A stretch of DNA of 64,000 nt, taken from the NCBI RefSeq assembly GCF_003350295.1, contig NZ_QLYY01000017.1, forward strand, positions 103,399 through 167,398, given 5' to 3'. The position numbers and the translations under genes are program-made. This DNA is from Vibrio tetraodonis (lineage in GTDB: Bacteria; Pseudomonadota; Gammaproteobacteria; Enterobacterales; Vibrionaceae). Position 1 is the stretch's first letter. Every line of letters begins with the position of its first letter. The notes under the pieces were generated by a model. The model was given only the letters and a program-made list of their open reading frames with translations. It made no database searches and was not told where the DNA came from. This document shows, piece by piece, positions 1 through 7,138 of the stretch.

Positions 1-1
1 T

Positions 2-64
2 CATGAAAAACACCGAACAGTTACAACTGATGAATTGATAGAGTTGTTAGCTAGTACGAACTAG
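2..64 (+). CDS. possible C-terminal end of a gene entering from the left
   Basis: The frame starting at base 2 is open for 20 codons and ends in TAG at 62-64. Its sequence, ending DELIELLAST-N, reads like a normal helical C-terminus. Nothing identifies the product, and 20 codons is too short for certainty. Bases 65-312 that follow show no gene that I can support. Confidence 0.3.
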   Translation, partial: HEKHRTVTTDELIELLASTN

Positions 65-312
65 CGCGTCGGCACAACACATGAGAGGACTAAGATTTTG
101 TTTCTAAGTATAATATTCGCATTGAGTGTAGTTAGCCGAGGAGAGAGTGGATTCCATACATCATTTAAGAAGCATGGTTTGCTTGATAAGTTTTGGTAAT
201 AGTTTTAGGCCCTAACTAGAATTTGCTAGACTTAGGTAAAGAGCACATCATGGTGGCCGAATGAACTACTTTGCAGAGGACCCCTTCTAGGTAATGTAAA
301 CCTGGAGGGTAA

Positions 313-600
313 ATGAAAAAACTAAAGCAACAGTACCGAAGTCATGTCAAAGCGCAAGGGGCTTATCTATGGGATGTGTATCCTAACGTACGTAGTGGAA
401 CTCACAAGCATTTTTCAACCAAGCAGGAGAAGAGCTACTTTTTCCTACACAAAGTTGAGTGTCGTGGATATCCAATCAAACTGCGAGCAGCTAGAGGGAA
501 AGCACTAGCTGACCCGTGGGATGATTATCCTGCGTACGTATACGACGTTGCGAAGTGCTGGAAGCATAATTCGAGAAGACGCCACCAGTACTACAAATAA
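313..600 (+). CDS. small basic protein of unknown function (95 aa)
   Basis: I do not recognise this protein. It is 95 residues, strongly basic, and rich in Tyr, Trp and His, with a C-terminal cluster NSRRRHQYYK. It has no signal peptide or membrane segment, so it is probably cytoplasmic and may bind nucleic acid; that last point is inference from charge only. The start is well supported: GGAGGG lies just upstream of the ATG. A strong intrinsic terminator follows about 10 bases after the stop, so it is a single-gene transcription unit. Small orphan basic proteins like this are common in phage-derived or integron-like DNA. Confidence 0.6.
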   Translation: MKKLKQQYRSHVKAQGAYLWDVYPNVRSGTHKHFSTKQEKSYFFLHKVECRGYPIKLRAARGKALADPWDDYPAYVYDVAKCWKHNSRRRHQYYK

Positions 601-608
601 ACACAATT

Positions 609-636
609 AAGCCTCGCTATTGCGGGGCTTCTTTAT
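609..636 (+). terminator. rho-independent terminator after the 95-aa gene
   Basis: The arms AAGCCTCGC and GCGGGGCTT (9 bp with one G-T pair, loop TATT) are followed by CTTTATT. This closes the small basic-protein gene. Confidence 0.75.
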
Positions 637-989
637 TGTCCGTCAGCTTATTCACTTTGAAGCTATTAGCAAGATTTTGCCCCATTCCTTCTTAGAACTT
701 GTATCAACTTCAATTTGCGGGCTTCCGCTTAAGGTTACTTTACCTAATGACGGACATTATAGCTAAACCAGATGAAGGCCCCTTCTCTCTGTGGCAGTTT
801 AAGCGGATAACTTTTTTCAATGATGCCACATACTTTGACCGTTAACATGAAGGCTTGTCGTACTGTTTTGGCCCCTTTAAATGGGTAAATGACGGGTTTT
901 AAGGTGTTTATTTTTAGTGTTTTTAATTTGGTGCTGTGGAGTGGTTTTGATGGTAGTGTTGCGTTCAGTTCATCATTGGAGTAAGCAAC
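637..989. other. long leader upstream of the Qnr gene; no gene supported
   Basis: This gap of about 350 bases has no convincing gene. Its notable structure is an 8-bp inverted repeat: CCGCTTAA at 725-732 against TTAAGCGG at 799-806. The GT-rich stretch at about 890-970 looks superficially like the 3' half of a Vibrio integron attC site, but no correctly placed GTTRRRY core is visible. I see no LexA-type CTGT-N8-ACAG site of the kind that controls qnrB. The promoter of the Qnr gene should lie here but cannot be fixed by eye. Confidence 0.35.
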
Positions 990-1646
990 ATGGAAACCTA
1001 CCATCACACATATCGACACCACAGTTTTTCACATCGAGATCTAAGTGAAATTACCTTCACTGCTTGCACCTTTATACGATGCGACTTTCGACGTGCCAAC
1101 TTGCGTGATGCGACATTTATTAGCTGCAAGTTCATTGAGCAGGGGGATATCGAAGGTTGCCATTTTGATGTCGCGGATCTTCGCGATGCAAGTTTCCAAC
1201 AATGTCAACTTGCGATGGCAAATTTTAATCACGCCAATTGCTACGGTATTGAACTGCGAGAGTGCGATTTAAAAGGTGCCAACTTTTCCCGAACAAACTT
1301 TGCCAATCAAGTGAGTAATCGTATGTACTTTTGCTCAGCCTTTATTACTGGGTGTAACCTCTCCTATGCAAATATGGAACAGGTCTGCTTAGAAAAATGT
1401 GAGCTGTATGAAAATCGTTGGATAGGGACTCACCTCACGGGCGCATCATTAAAAGAGTCGGATTTAAGTCGAGGTGTTTTTTCCGAAGATGTCTGGGGAC
1501 AATTTAGCCTTCAGGGTGCCAATTTATGTCACGCCGAACTAGATGGTTTAGATCCTCGTAAAGTCGATACATCAGGTATCAAAATTGCCAGCTGGCAGCA
1601 AGGACAGCTTCTTGAAGCGCTGGGTATTGTTGTTTTTCCTGACTAG
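990..1646 (+). CDS. qnr: Qnr-family pentapeptide repeat protein
   Basis: A 218-residue protein built almost entirely of pentapeptide repeats, A(D/N)LXX-like units such as ANLRDATF, ADLRDASF, CDLKGANF and SDLSRGVF. These would fold as a right-handed quadrilateral beta-helix that mimics DNA. The exact length of 218 residues and the C-terminal LGIVVFPD ending match the Qnr family, which binds DNA gyrase and topoisomerase IV and protects them from quinolones. Chromosomal qnr genes are a known trait of Vibrionaceae. The RBS GGAG sits 9 bases before the ATG. It stands alone with no operon partner. The family call is firm. Whether it gives measurable resistance cannot be seen from sequence. Confidence 0.9.
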   Translation: METYHHTYRHHSFSHRDLSEITFTACTFIRCDFRRANLRDATFISCKFIEQGDIEGCHFDVADLRDASFQQCQLAMANFNHANCYGIELRECDLKGANFSRTNFANQVSNRMYFCSAFITGCNLSYANMEQVCLEKCELYENRWIGTHLTGASLKESDLSRGVFSEDVWGQFSLQGANLCHAELDGLDPRKVDTSGIKIASWQQGQLLEALGIVVFPD

Positions 1647-1952
1647 AGACTTGCTGGCGGGGTCAAAGTTACTAATACACTACACCTCGCTGTACGAAGG
1701 GCATAGTGCCGTCCAAGCATATATTCTTGTATATACGTTAGAAATAGTGATTTTTCATTAAACTTTAGCTGGTTATGCATATATGAGTTACGGTTTGACA
1801 CATCGTTCAATACAGTTAGAAATGATAGTTTTGTCCCATTTTTAAATCTTGTTGAATATAAAAGTGTTGCATATCTATTAATTGAACGTTAGTTTTTTTT
1901 TGCCCTGCTTGTGGTGGGGTATATAAAGCATTGTAAAAAAAGGAATTTACTA
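1647..1952 (+). promoter_or_regulatory. AT-rich upstream region of the peptide cassette
   Basis: About 300 bases without a gene. A perfect -35 hexamer TTGACA lies at 1795-1800, but no strong -10 stands at the usual 17-bp spacing (AGAAAT is the nearest), so the promoter is only tentative. A poly-T stretch sits at about 1890-1900. The RBS AGGAA for the 60-aa peptide lies at the right end. Confidence 0.3.
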
Positions 1953-2135
1953 ATGGAAAAAGTACAGAGCAATCTTCAAGAGTTCTTCAGTGTTGAAAAT
2001 CGTTCAATGATGGGCGGCTGGACTATTGATCGTGATGATTCAAGTGAAACGAACGTAGCTGAGTTCTTTTCGGAGGAAAACCGCTCAATGATGGGCGGTT
2101 GGACAATCGATCGTGATGAAGATAATCAAAAGTAA
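1953..2135 (+). CDS. putative RiPP precursor peptide with duplicated core (60 aa)
   Basis: The peptide holds two copies of a 19-residue unit, residues 10-28 and 37-55, both reading EFFSxENRSMMGGWTIDRD with only V/E varying. A 9-residue N-terminal stretch and an 8-residue linker (DSSETNVA) are the only other parts. The ATG at 1953 is preferred over an upstream start at 1911 because AGGAA lies 8 bases before it and the upstream residues are unrelated. It is acidic and has no signal peptide. The next gene encodes an HExxH peptide-modification-type enzyme and the one after it an exporter, which is the classic order for a RiPP cluster. I know of no named RiPP with this core. The RiPP reading is inference from architecture. 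Alternatives are a small antitoxin or a regulatory peptide. Confidence 0.75.
   Translation: MEKVQSNLQEFFSVENRSMMGGWTIDRDDSSETNVAEFFSEENRSMMGGWTIDRDEDNQK
1980..2117 (+). repeat. two in-gene direct repeats (57 bp each)
   Basis: Copies at 1980-2036 and 2061-2117 encode the same 19 residues apart from one position. Comparing codons by eye, seven differ only synonymously (for example TTC/TTT, AAT/AAC, CGT/CGC, ACT/ACA, ATT/ATC) and one differs in amino acid (GTT/GAG). The duplication is therefore not recent, and its protein sequence has been preserved. Confidence 0.9.
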
Positions 2136-2144
2136 CAATAACCA

Positions 2145-2169
2145 GAGAGGGGGGGGGCTTCCCCCTCTC
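2145..2169 (+). other. intercistronic GC hairpin between peptide and enzyme genes
   Basis: GAGAGGGGG (2145-2153) pairs with CCCCCTCTC (2161-2169). No U-run follows; the next bases are the AAGGAG ribosome site of the enzyme gene. It resembles the partial terminator or mRNA-stabilising stems often found behind RiPP precursor genes, which keep peptide mRNA above enzyme mRNA. That role is inferred. Confidence 0.6.
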
Positions 2170-2186
2170 AAATAAGGAGAATAAAA

Positions 2187-3020
2187 ATGGATTTTTTAAG
2201 CTTATCACACCTTCGAGACAACATTGCGAAGTTTTCTCAGGCAGTACTAAAACGCGAGTACGAGCCGCCTTTACCTCTAAAAGATTCATACGCCAAGTCT
2301 ATTCAAACAATACGAGGTATTGAATGTACTCCCGAAATATCAATTCAATTTCACACTTCAGACATAGCTAAAGAAGCTATTTCGCAAGGCGTATTTTCAG
2401 AATCAGCAAACATTAACGATATAGAATCGATTCAATCTGACTCTTACAAAGAGCATTGTAGACAACTATACGAAGATGCGATGGAACTAATTTCTAAACA
2501 CTCAACCGATCTTCGTGAGCTTGTTGATACTGTCGTAACTGATGTCGTTTTTGTTTACTCGCCAAGGGTTGGTGGTGGTTCAGGTTCTCATTTACCTGGA
2601 GTCATCTGTATCAGTATTGATGACAACTGGACTTCACTAGATGTGGCAAATACGCTTATTCACGAGTCAACGCACCTAAGTACGTTCATTTGCGATATGG
2701 TGAACAAGATGTTTTCTAAACCAGCGTCTGAGCTTGACAAAGAAGAGTATAGGGTATTATCCGCTGTGAGAGTTGGTGATTTGAGACCCCTTGATAAAGC
2801 TATTCATTCAGCATTTGTGACAGTCCCACTTTTGTACTTTGAGCAACTTATCGGTAAAGATGAAATGATGAACGAGTTTTCTAAGTCATTAGATGACTGT
2901 GTGCAAGGAACACTTGAGAAGATAGACCTTTTAACTCCATATGGAAAAGAGCTTGTATTTAGCTTAGCCGCTTTCAATAAAAATAGAGATTTCTCTCTTG
3001 TTGAAGAATCATTTACTTAA
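2187..3020 (+). CDS. HExxH-type putative RiPP-modifying enzyme
   Basis: A 277-residue cytoplasmic protein with a metal site H159-E-S-T-H163. About 40 residues later comes D198-L-R-P-L followed by H207-S-A-F. This spacing (HExxH, then DxRPL...H..F) resembles the HEXXH peptide-modification family found in RiPP clusters, in which the last His is a third metal ligand and the Arg-Pro segment is conserved. Some members of that family are 2-oxoglutarate-dependent peptide beta-hydroxylases rather than proteases. The start has AAGGAG 7 bases upstream. It lies 51 bases after the repeat peptide and 15 bases before an exporter gene. Substrate and reaction are not visible. Asp in the IDRD part of the core is a reasonable guess for the modified residue. 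The alternative is a zinc metallopeptidase. Confidence 0.7.
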   Translation: MDFLSLSHLRDNIAKFSQAVLKREYEPPLPLKDSYAKSIQTIRGIECTPEISIQFHTSDIAKEAISQGVFSESANINDIESIQSDSYKEHCRQLYEDAMELISKHSTDLRELVDTVVTDVVFVYSPRVGGGSGSHLPGVICISIDDNWTSLDVANTLIHESTHLSTFICDMVNKMFSKPASELDKEEYRVLSAVRVGDLRPLDKAIHSAFVTVPLLYFEQLIGKDEMMNEFSKSLDDCVQGTLEKIDLLTPYGKELVFSLAAFNKNRDFSLVEESFT

Positions 3021-3035
3021 TCGAGGCTAATTCTG

Positions 3036-4259
3036 ATGCTTAACTCTAAGATTGTTCAAAAAGTCGGAGTAGATAGTAGTTCAGACCTTTCTATATTAGC
3101 CTTCCTTATATCAATATTCTTGGGGATATTAGCAGAGTCATTTGTCATTTTCTCAATCCCATTAATTGTCTTAGAGTTAACTTCAAGCCCTTCATATGCT
3201 GGTCTCGCGTTTATGCTTGAGTGGGTGCCTGCAATTATTATGTATCCTATTGCTGGAGCTATTGCAGACAAACTCGGCCCTAAAGGCGCACTCGCTCTCT
3301 CTTCTTTGACTAGATTTTTGATAATTACGATTGCAATCTTTTGCATATATAAAGTGGAAGAAAAAACACTATTTATAGTTCTGACATGTGCTTTTGCTTT
3401 ATCTTTCCTCCTACCATTTAGCAGAGTTGGGGCAGAAAAGAATGTAGCACTCTTAAAGGAAAATAAGAATATATCAATAATACATTCCTATGTTCAATCG
3501 AGTGAATTATTGGCATGGACGTTAGGGCCTGCATTAGCTGCCTTTTCATCTGAATACCTTGATCTAATTCAATTGCTGTCCATAAGTGGCATTGTATTTT
3601 TGTTTTCATTTTTGTCAATTATGCTTTATCGTGTTCAGCCAAATTTTCAATCAGAGACTAATGATAGTAATTTTTTCTTTGGTATTACTTATATCTTTGA
3701 ACGGAAGCCTCTCTTCTATCTTGCTGCATTAAATAGCCTAATAAATTTCATGTTTGCAGTTGTTATATCTTCACACGCTGCAATTATCACAGGAGTGTTT
3801 GAGTTAAGTGAAAAATATTATGGAATATTAAACTTTATTGGAGGTATGTTTGGTTTTGTAAATTTACTTTTAGTTCCAATACTAGTCAAACGTATGTCAA
3901 TGTTTTCATTTTCTGTAGTGGGTTTGTTATTGTTAGGTTTTGGATTTGTTGTACTTTCGCTATCTACTGGCTATGTTATCTATGTAGTTGGCTTTTCGAT
4001 GTCTATGATGGGGATTTCTCTTTTTAATATTTTTAACAGAACACTTAGGACTAGCATTATAGAACAGCAGTATATAGGCAAGGTTATGGGCGTATTCTAC
4101 TTGATTAATATAATTATGCTGCCTTTGGGTGGAGGGGTAATTTATATTTTTGCCGACTTGATTGGAAATCAACCTATTATTATTCTTTCTAGCGTAACTT
4201 TAATACCAGTATGTTTTTTCTTATCATTTAAGGCCAATAAAGGATTCGCACTTAAGTAG
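3036..4259 (+). CDS. MFS exporter of the peptide cassette
   Basis: A 407-residue major facilitator protein with about 12 hydrophobic segments. It has an MFS-like loop after the second helix (GAIADKLGPKGALALSS), which resembles the G(x)LaDrxGrr motif of EntS/MFS_3-type drug or siderophore exporters. It lies 15 bases after the HExxH gene on the same strand and must be cotranscribed. The context says it exports the modified peptide or gives self-protection. There is no peptidase domain, so any leader removal must be done by another protein. The gene is very AT-rich, more so than the housekeeping genes further right, in line with acquisition by transfer. Confidence 0.75.
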   Translation: MLNSKIVQKVGVDSSSDLSILAFLISIFLGILAESFVIFSIPLIVLELTSSPSYAGLAFMLEWVPAIIMYPIAGAIADKLGPKGALALSSLTRFLIITIAIFCIYKVEEKTLFIVLTCAFALSFLLPFSRVGAEKNVALLKENKNISIIHSYVQSSELLAWTLGPALAAFSSEYLDLIQLLSISGIVFLFSFLSIMLYRVQPNFQSETNDSNFFFGITYIFERKPLFYLAALNSLINFMFAVVISSHAAIITGVFELSEKYYGILNFIGGMFGFVNLLLVPILVKRMSMFSFSVVGLLLLGFGFVVLSLSTGYVIYVVGFSMSMMGISLFNIFNRTLRTSIIEQQYIGKVMGVFYLINIIMLPLGGGVIYIFADLIGNQPIIILSSVTLIPVCFFLSFKANKGFALK

Positions 4260-4332
4260 CTTGGTATTTTATAAAAAACTATGGAAAGTAGGCAAAAGAT
4301 AGATTAATGTAAAAAGACGAATATTACAGTAA

Positions 4333-4467
4333 AGTAGACTTTTCAAACAAAGTGTTAGTGGGCTTGTTTTTATTAACTGTACATTTGTTCTCTGTAGCTT
4401 CAAGCGAGTGAATCTTAAAGAATGTCAATTTATAAACTGCACTTTCTTAGAAAAAGTAAGGTTGTAC
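4333..4467 (+). pseudogene. pentapeptide-repeat gene remnant left of the IS
   Basis: One frame is open from just after a TAA at 4330-4332 to the IS boundary. It reads pentapeptide-like, with FINCTF twice and RVNLKECQ between. No start codon with an RBS is seen, and joining the two IS flanks gives a stop about 15 codons later. I take it as a fragment of a pentapeptide-repeat gene that lost its remainder. With 45 codons it could be chance, but the repeated FINCTF motif argues against that. Confidence 0.4.
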
Positions 4468-4470
4468 TGG

Positions 4471-5295
4471 TCAAGTCCAACAGGACACTTTTTTTAGAGA
4501 GTTTTCGAACTCTATTGGCGACAGATCTTGGTTTGCAGAATGCAGTCTATCTAGATTGTAATATCTCACGTAGTTCGTCACATCTTGCTTCATATGCTCC
4601 CTGGTCGGCTGAGGCACTTTAAACAGCCAATCATGCTTCAGACTTCCAAAGAAGCGCTCTACAACCGTATTATCCCAACAAGCTCCAACATCCCCCATAC
4701 TCGAACGCATTCCGTAGCTCTGTAATAGCTTCTGGTAACGCTTACTTGTGTATTGGGAACCTCGGTCACTGTGGAACACTAAGCCTCTCGGAGGTTGCCT
4801 CAAGTTATAAGCTTTCATTAGAGCTTTGTTGACTAAGTCTGTGGTCATTCGTTTACTTAAATGCCATCCCACGATACGACGTGAGTACAAGTCCATTACA
4901 ATAGCTAGGTACATCCAGCCTTCATCTGTCTTCAGATACGTAACGTCGCCGGCCCACACTTGATTTGGAGCGACAGGGTTGAAGTTTTGGTTGAGTAAGT
5001 TGTCGGCAACCGTATCGCTGTGTTTGCGTTTTGTCGTCACTTTGTAAGCCTGTCTTTGTACGGCTTTTAACCCCAATGACCTCATGATTGAACGAACTTT
5101 GTATCTCCCCACTACGAACCCTTCCTTGCGTAATTTCTTTACCATCTCACGATTGCCTAAGCTTCCTCGACTTTCTTTGAATAACGTCTTAATTCGACGA
5201 TATAAACTCAAAGTAGTGACTGAAATAACCTTTGCTGGTCTCTTCAGCCAAGCGTAATAAGCAGAGCGACTCACTAGCATGACTTCGCATATCAC
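4471..5295 (-). CDS. IS3-family transposase OrfB (DDE integrase)
   Basis: The 274-residue catalytic subunit. It has an N-terminal HTH_21-type region, then an rve integrase core with the three acidic residues in GDVTYL, FHSDRGSQY and NTVVERFFGSLKHD. It is normally made as an OrfAB fusion by -1 frameshifting in orfA, so the annotated start may be used little or not at all. It reads intact. Confidence 0.93.
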   Translation of the reverse strand: MICEVMLVSRSAYYAWLKRPAKVISVTTLSLYRRIKTLFKESRGSLGNREMVKKLRKEGFVVGRYKVRSIMRSLGLKAVQRQAYKVTTKRKHSDTVADNLLNQNFNPVAPNQVWAGDVTYLKTDEGWMYLAIVMDLYSRRIVGWHLSKRMTTDLVNKALMKAYNLRQPPRGLVFHSDRGSQYTSKRYQKLLQSYGMRSSMGDVGACWDNTVVERFFGSLKHDWLFKVPQPTREHMKQDVTNYVRYYNLDRLHSANQDLSPIEFENSLKKVSCWT

Positions 5296-5339
5296 TGAAA
5301 CCGGATAATGCTTAGCTTCGGCTTTGATGAATTCAAACC

Positions 5340-5630
5340 TTACTTCATTTCTTTCGCAAAGAAGGCTGACGCCTTTTTTAAAATATCTTTCTCCATACGG
5401 AGCTGCTTTACTTCCTTACGCAGTTGTTTCAACTCTTCATATTCCTCGTCTGATAGCTCCTCAGAGTCAAGCTGAGCTTCTAATTTAGCCTTCCACTTGT
5501 GAAGGAGTGTGGTAGAGACACCTACCGCCTCAGCAGCTTCTGTGACTGTGTATCCTTGCTCTCGAACCAAAGCGACAGCTTCTTCTTTAAACTCTTTAGG
5601 ATAACGTTTATAAGTACGTTTCTCGGTCAT
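5340..5630 (-). CDS. IS3-family transposase OrfA
   Basis: 96 residues from the ATG at 5630, which has GAGGTG upstream; an earlier start at 5642 is less likely. The N-terminal helix-turn-helix (EFKEEAVALVREQGYTVTEA) binds the inverted repeats. A leucine-zipper-like coiled coil (ELKQLRKEVKQLRMEKDIL) follows and serves dimerisation. The A6G slip site lies near its 3' end. Confidence 0.92.
   Translation of the reverse strand: MTEKRTYKRYPKEFKEEAVALVREQGYTVTEAAEAVGVSTTLLHKWKAKLEAQLDSEELSDEEYEELKQLRKEVKQLRMEKDILKKASAFFAKEMK
5373..5379 (-). other. programmed -1 frameshift site A AAA AAG
   Basis: Read on the minus strand, the codons TTA AAA AAG supply the standard slippery heptamer of IS3-family elements. 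It allows ribosomes to move from orfA into orfB to make the OrfAB transposase. Confidence 0.75.
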
Positions 5631-5695
5631 ATAACACCTCATTGATTAACATTGATTGTCTCTCAATTAAGTGTCCTGTTTCATTAGACCAGTAC

Positions 5696-6227
5696 ATACA
5701 TTGCCACTCCAGGAAAGACGATTTTCCTTACCACACATGAGTCAAGGGTTGTAAGGCTGACACATGACGTTCTTCGTTTAGGCAATAGGTTCGTTTTTGC
5801 CAAAATTGGAGATGATTACTTAATTGAAAATGTAAACGTATTAGAAAAAGAATTCGGTTTTGACAAGATTATTCACAGCAAAGCCGTGCAATATTGTGCA
5901 ACTATTGAAGAAAAATCTATTGTTAATGATTTAACCAAGTTTAAATCTCAACTGAACAATGATACGTCATTTGCCAGAAAGCTTGTGAAAGTATGTAAGG
6001 GATCTGCTGTTATTGAAAAAGAGATTGCCAACGATACAATTATTAAATTTGCAATGAGCAAGGTGTATTACCAAGAAAAACTGAAATTAACGGAAGACGA
6101 AAGCCAGTTTGATTTAGGTAGTATCAATCGTTGTCGACATTTTCTCACTCTACTTGATGATGAGTTTGTTAAGTCGGAATTGACTCAACAAGAATACATA
6201 TCTAAAGCAAAGGATAGAGCTTCTTAG
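5696..6227 (+). pseudogene. C-terminal fragment resembling DUF4868 (KwaB-like)
   Basis: The frame is open from the IS edge through 6227. An ATG-less reading from TYIATPGKTIFLTTHESR onward gives about 177 residues. A shorter internal start at 5886 is not supported by context. The parts KIGDDYLIENVNVLEKEFGF and FLTLLDDEFVKSELTQQEY resemble the C-terminal half of DUF4868 proteins, the family that includes KwaB of the Kiwa anti-phage system. The N-terminal half is absent: across the IS the same frame meets a TAA three codons before the target site. I therefore call it a broken gene. Family assignment is from memory of motif style and is moderate at best. Confidence 0.5.
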
Positions 6228-6454
6228 GTTAATACGCCAATTTGTGAGATCATTTGAAACTGAATAGATATGTAAGTTGCTAAAGATTCAATACCATTAA
6301 AACCCAGTGTTATATCGATCGTATTAGATCTAGTTGAGCTACTAGAACAAAACTAATACTGTTAAGATGAGCTAACAAGTTGTGTGGATACAGCTTGCAG
6401 CTCAAATGATAACTTAACCAGATAGATAGCTGTTTATGATTCTTACATTGACAA

Positions 6455-7105
6455 CTATTTACCTTTTTTGCGCTTATCTGGAAAATCTTTAAACTCACAT
6501 AAGTCTTCTATAATGCAGCTCCCACAGCGGGGTTTTCTTGCCACGCATGTGTATCTGCCATGAAGAATTAACCAGTGGTGTACGTCGAGTTTGAATTCTT
6601 TAGGTACAACTTTAAGTAGCTTTTCTTCTACTTGGTCAACGTTTTTTCCCATGGCAAACTTGGTTCGGTTTGATACGCGAAAAATATGAGTATCGACAGC
6701 GATGGTTGGCCAACCAAAGGCTGTGTTCAATACAACATTAGCGGTCTTGCGTCCGACACCGGGCAGAGCTTCAAGAGCAGCGCGGTCTTCGGGGACTTGT
6801 CCATTATGCTTATCGAGCAGGATACGACATGTTTTGATTACGTTTTCAGCTTTTGAATTAAACAAACCTATGGTTTTGATGTATTCCTTTACGCCGTCAA
6901 CGCCCAAGTCAAAAAGACTTTGCGGAGTATTGGCGACGGGATACAGTTTATCGGTTGCCTTATTGACACTCACATCCGTCGCTTGGGCTGAGAGAAGTAC
7001 CGCTATGAGAAGCTCAAATGGTGTACTCCAATTTAATTCAGTCTGCGGATTAGGGTTGTTTTCCCGTAAGCGCTCCAGTATTTGTACTCGTTTTTCTTTG
7101 TTCAT
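6455..7105 (-). CDS. nth: endonuclease III
   Basis: A 216-residue base-excision repair glycosylase/AP lyase for oxidised pyrimidines. The helix-hairpin-helix LPGVGRKTANV places catalytic Lys at residue 120, and AVDTH places catalytic Asp at 138, the same numbers as in E. coli Nth. The C-terminus has the four-Cys [4Fe-4S] cluster (C-X6-C-X2-C-X5-C, in TCVARKPRCGSCIIEDLC). It is the last gene of the rnf operon, about 34 bases after rnfE, as is usual in gammaproteobacteria. Confidence 0.98.
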   Translation of the reverse strand: MNKEKRVQILERLRENNPNPQTELNWSTPFELLIAVLLSAQATDVSVNKATDKLYPVANTPQSLFDLGVDGVKEYIKTIGLFNSKAENVIKTCRILLDKHNGQVPEDRAALEALPGVGRKTANVVLNTAFGWPTIAVDTHIFRVSNRTKFAMGKNVDQVEEKLLKVVPKEFKLDVHHWLILHGRYTCVARKPRCGSCIIEDLCEFKDFPDKRKKGK

Positions 7106-7138
7106 TTTTGTGCTGTTTTCCAGTGTCTCAACCAGATC

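Larger units (their letters stand above)
4468..5691 (-). mobile_element. complete IS3-family insertion sequence (1,224 bp)
   Basis: Imperfect terminal inverted repeats begin TGGTC and share the block ACAGGACACTT (left 4468 onward, right ending 5691). Ends are TG...CA as in the IS3 family. The element is flanked on both sides by the 4-bp direct repeat GTAC (4464-4467 and 5692-5695), a target duplication. It carries orfA and orfB with a canonical frameshift signal. The stop codon of orfB lies inside the left inverted repeat. All parts look intact, so it is probably active or recently active. Confidence 0.93.

Noticed and set aside
700..989. Integron attC site upstream of qnr
   Set aside because: The GT-rich stretch and the 8-bp inverted repeat recall attC, but no GTTRRRY core is correctly placed and no integrase or second cassette is visible.
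744..1022. 92-codon minus-strand ORF overlapping the qnr start
   Set aside because: No RBS, no recognisable domain, and it overlaps the 5' end of a confident gene.
4422..4622. 66-codon plus-strand ORF starting left of the IS
   Set aside because: It runs across the IS boundary into the antisense of orfB, so it is a chance frame.
4464..5695. IS insertion as the cause of the KwaB-like gene disruption
   Set aside because: Joining the flanks through one GTAC does not give a continuous frame (a TAA lies three codons upstream), so the IS alone cannot have split that gene.
5886..6227. Independent 113-aa gene
   Set aside because: The same frame is open back to the IS edge with family-like sequence, and the internal start has no good ribosome site. 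It is better read as part of a truncated gene.
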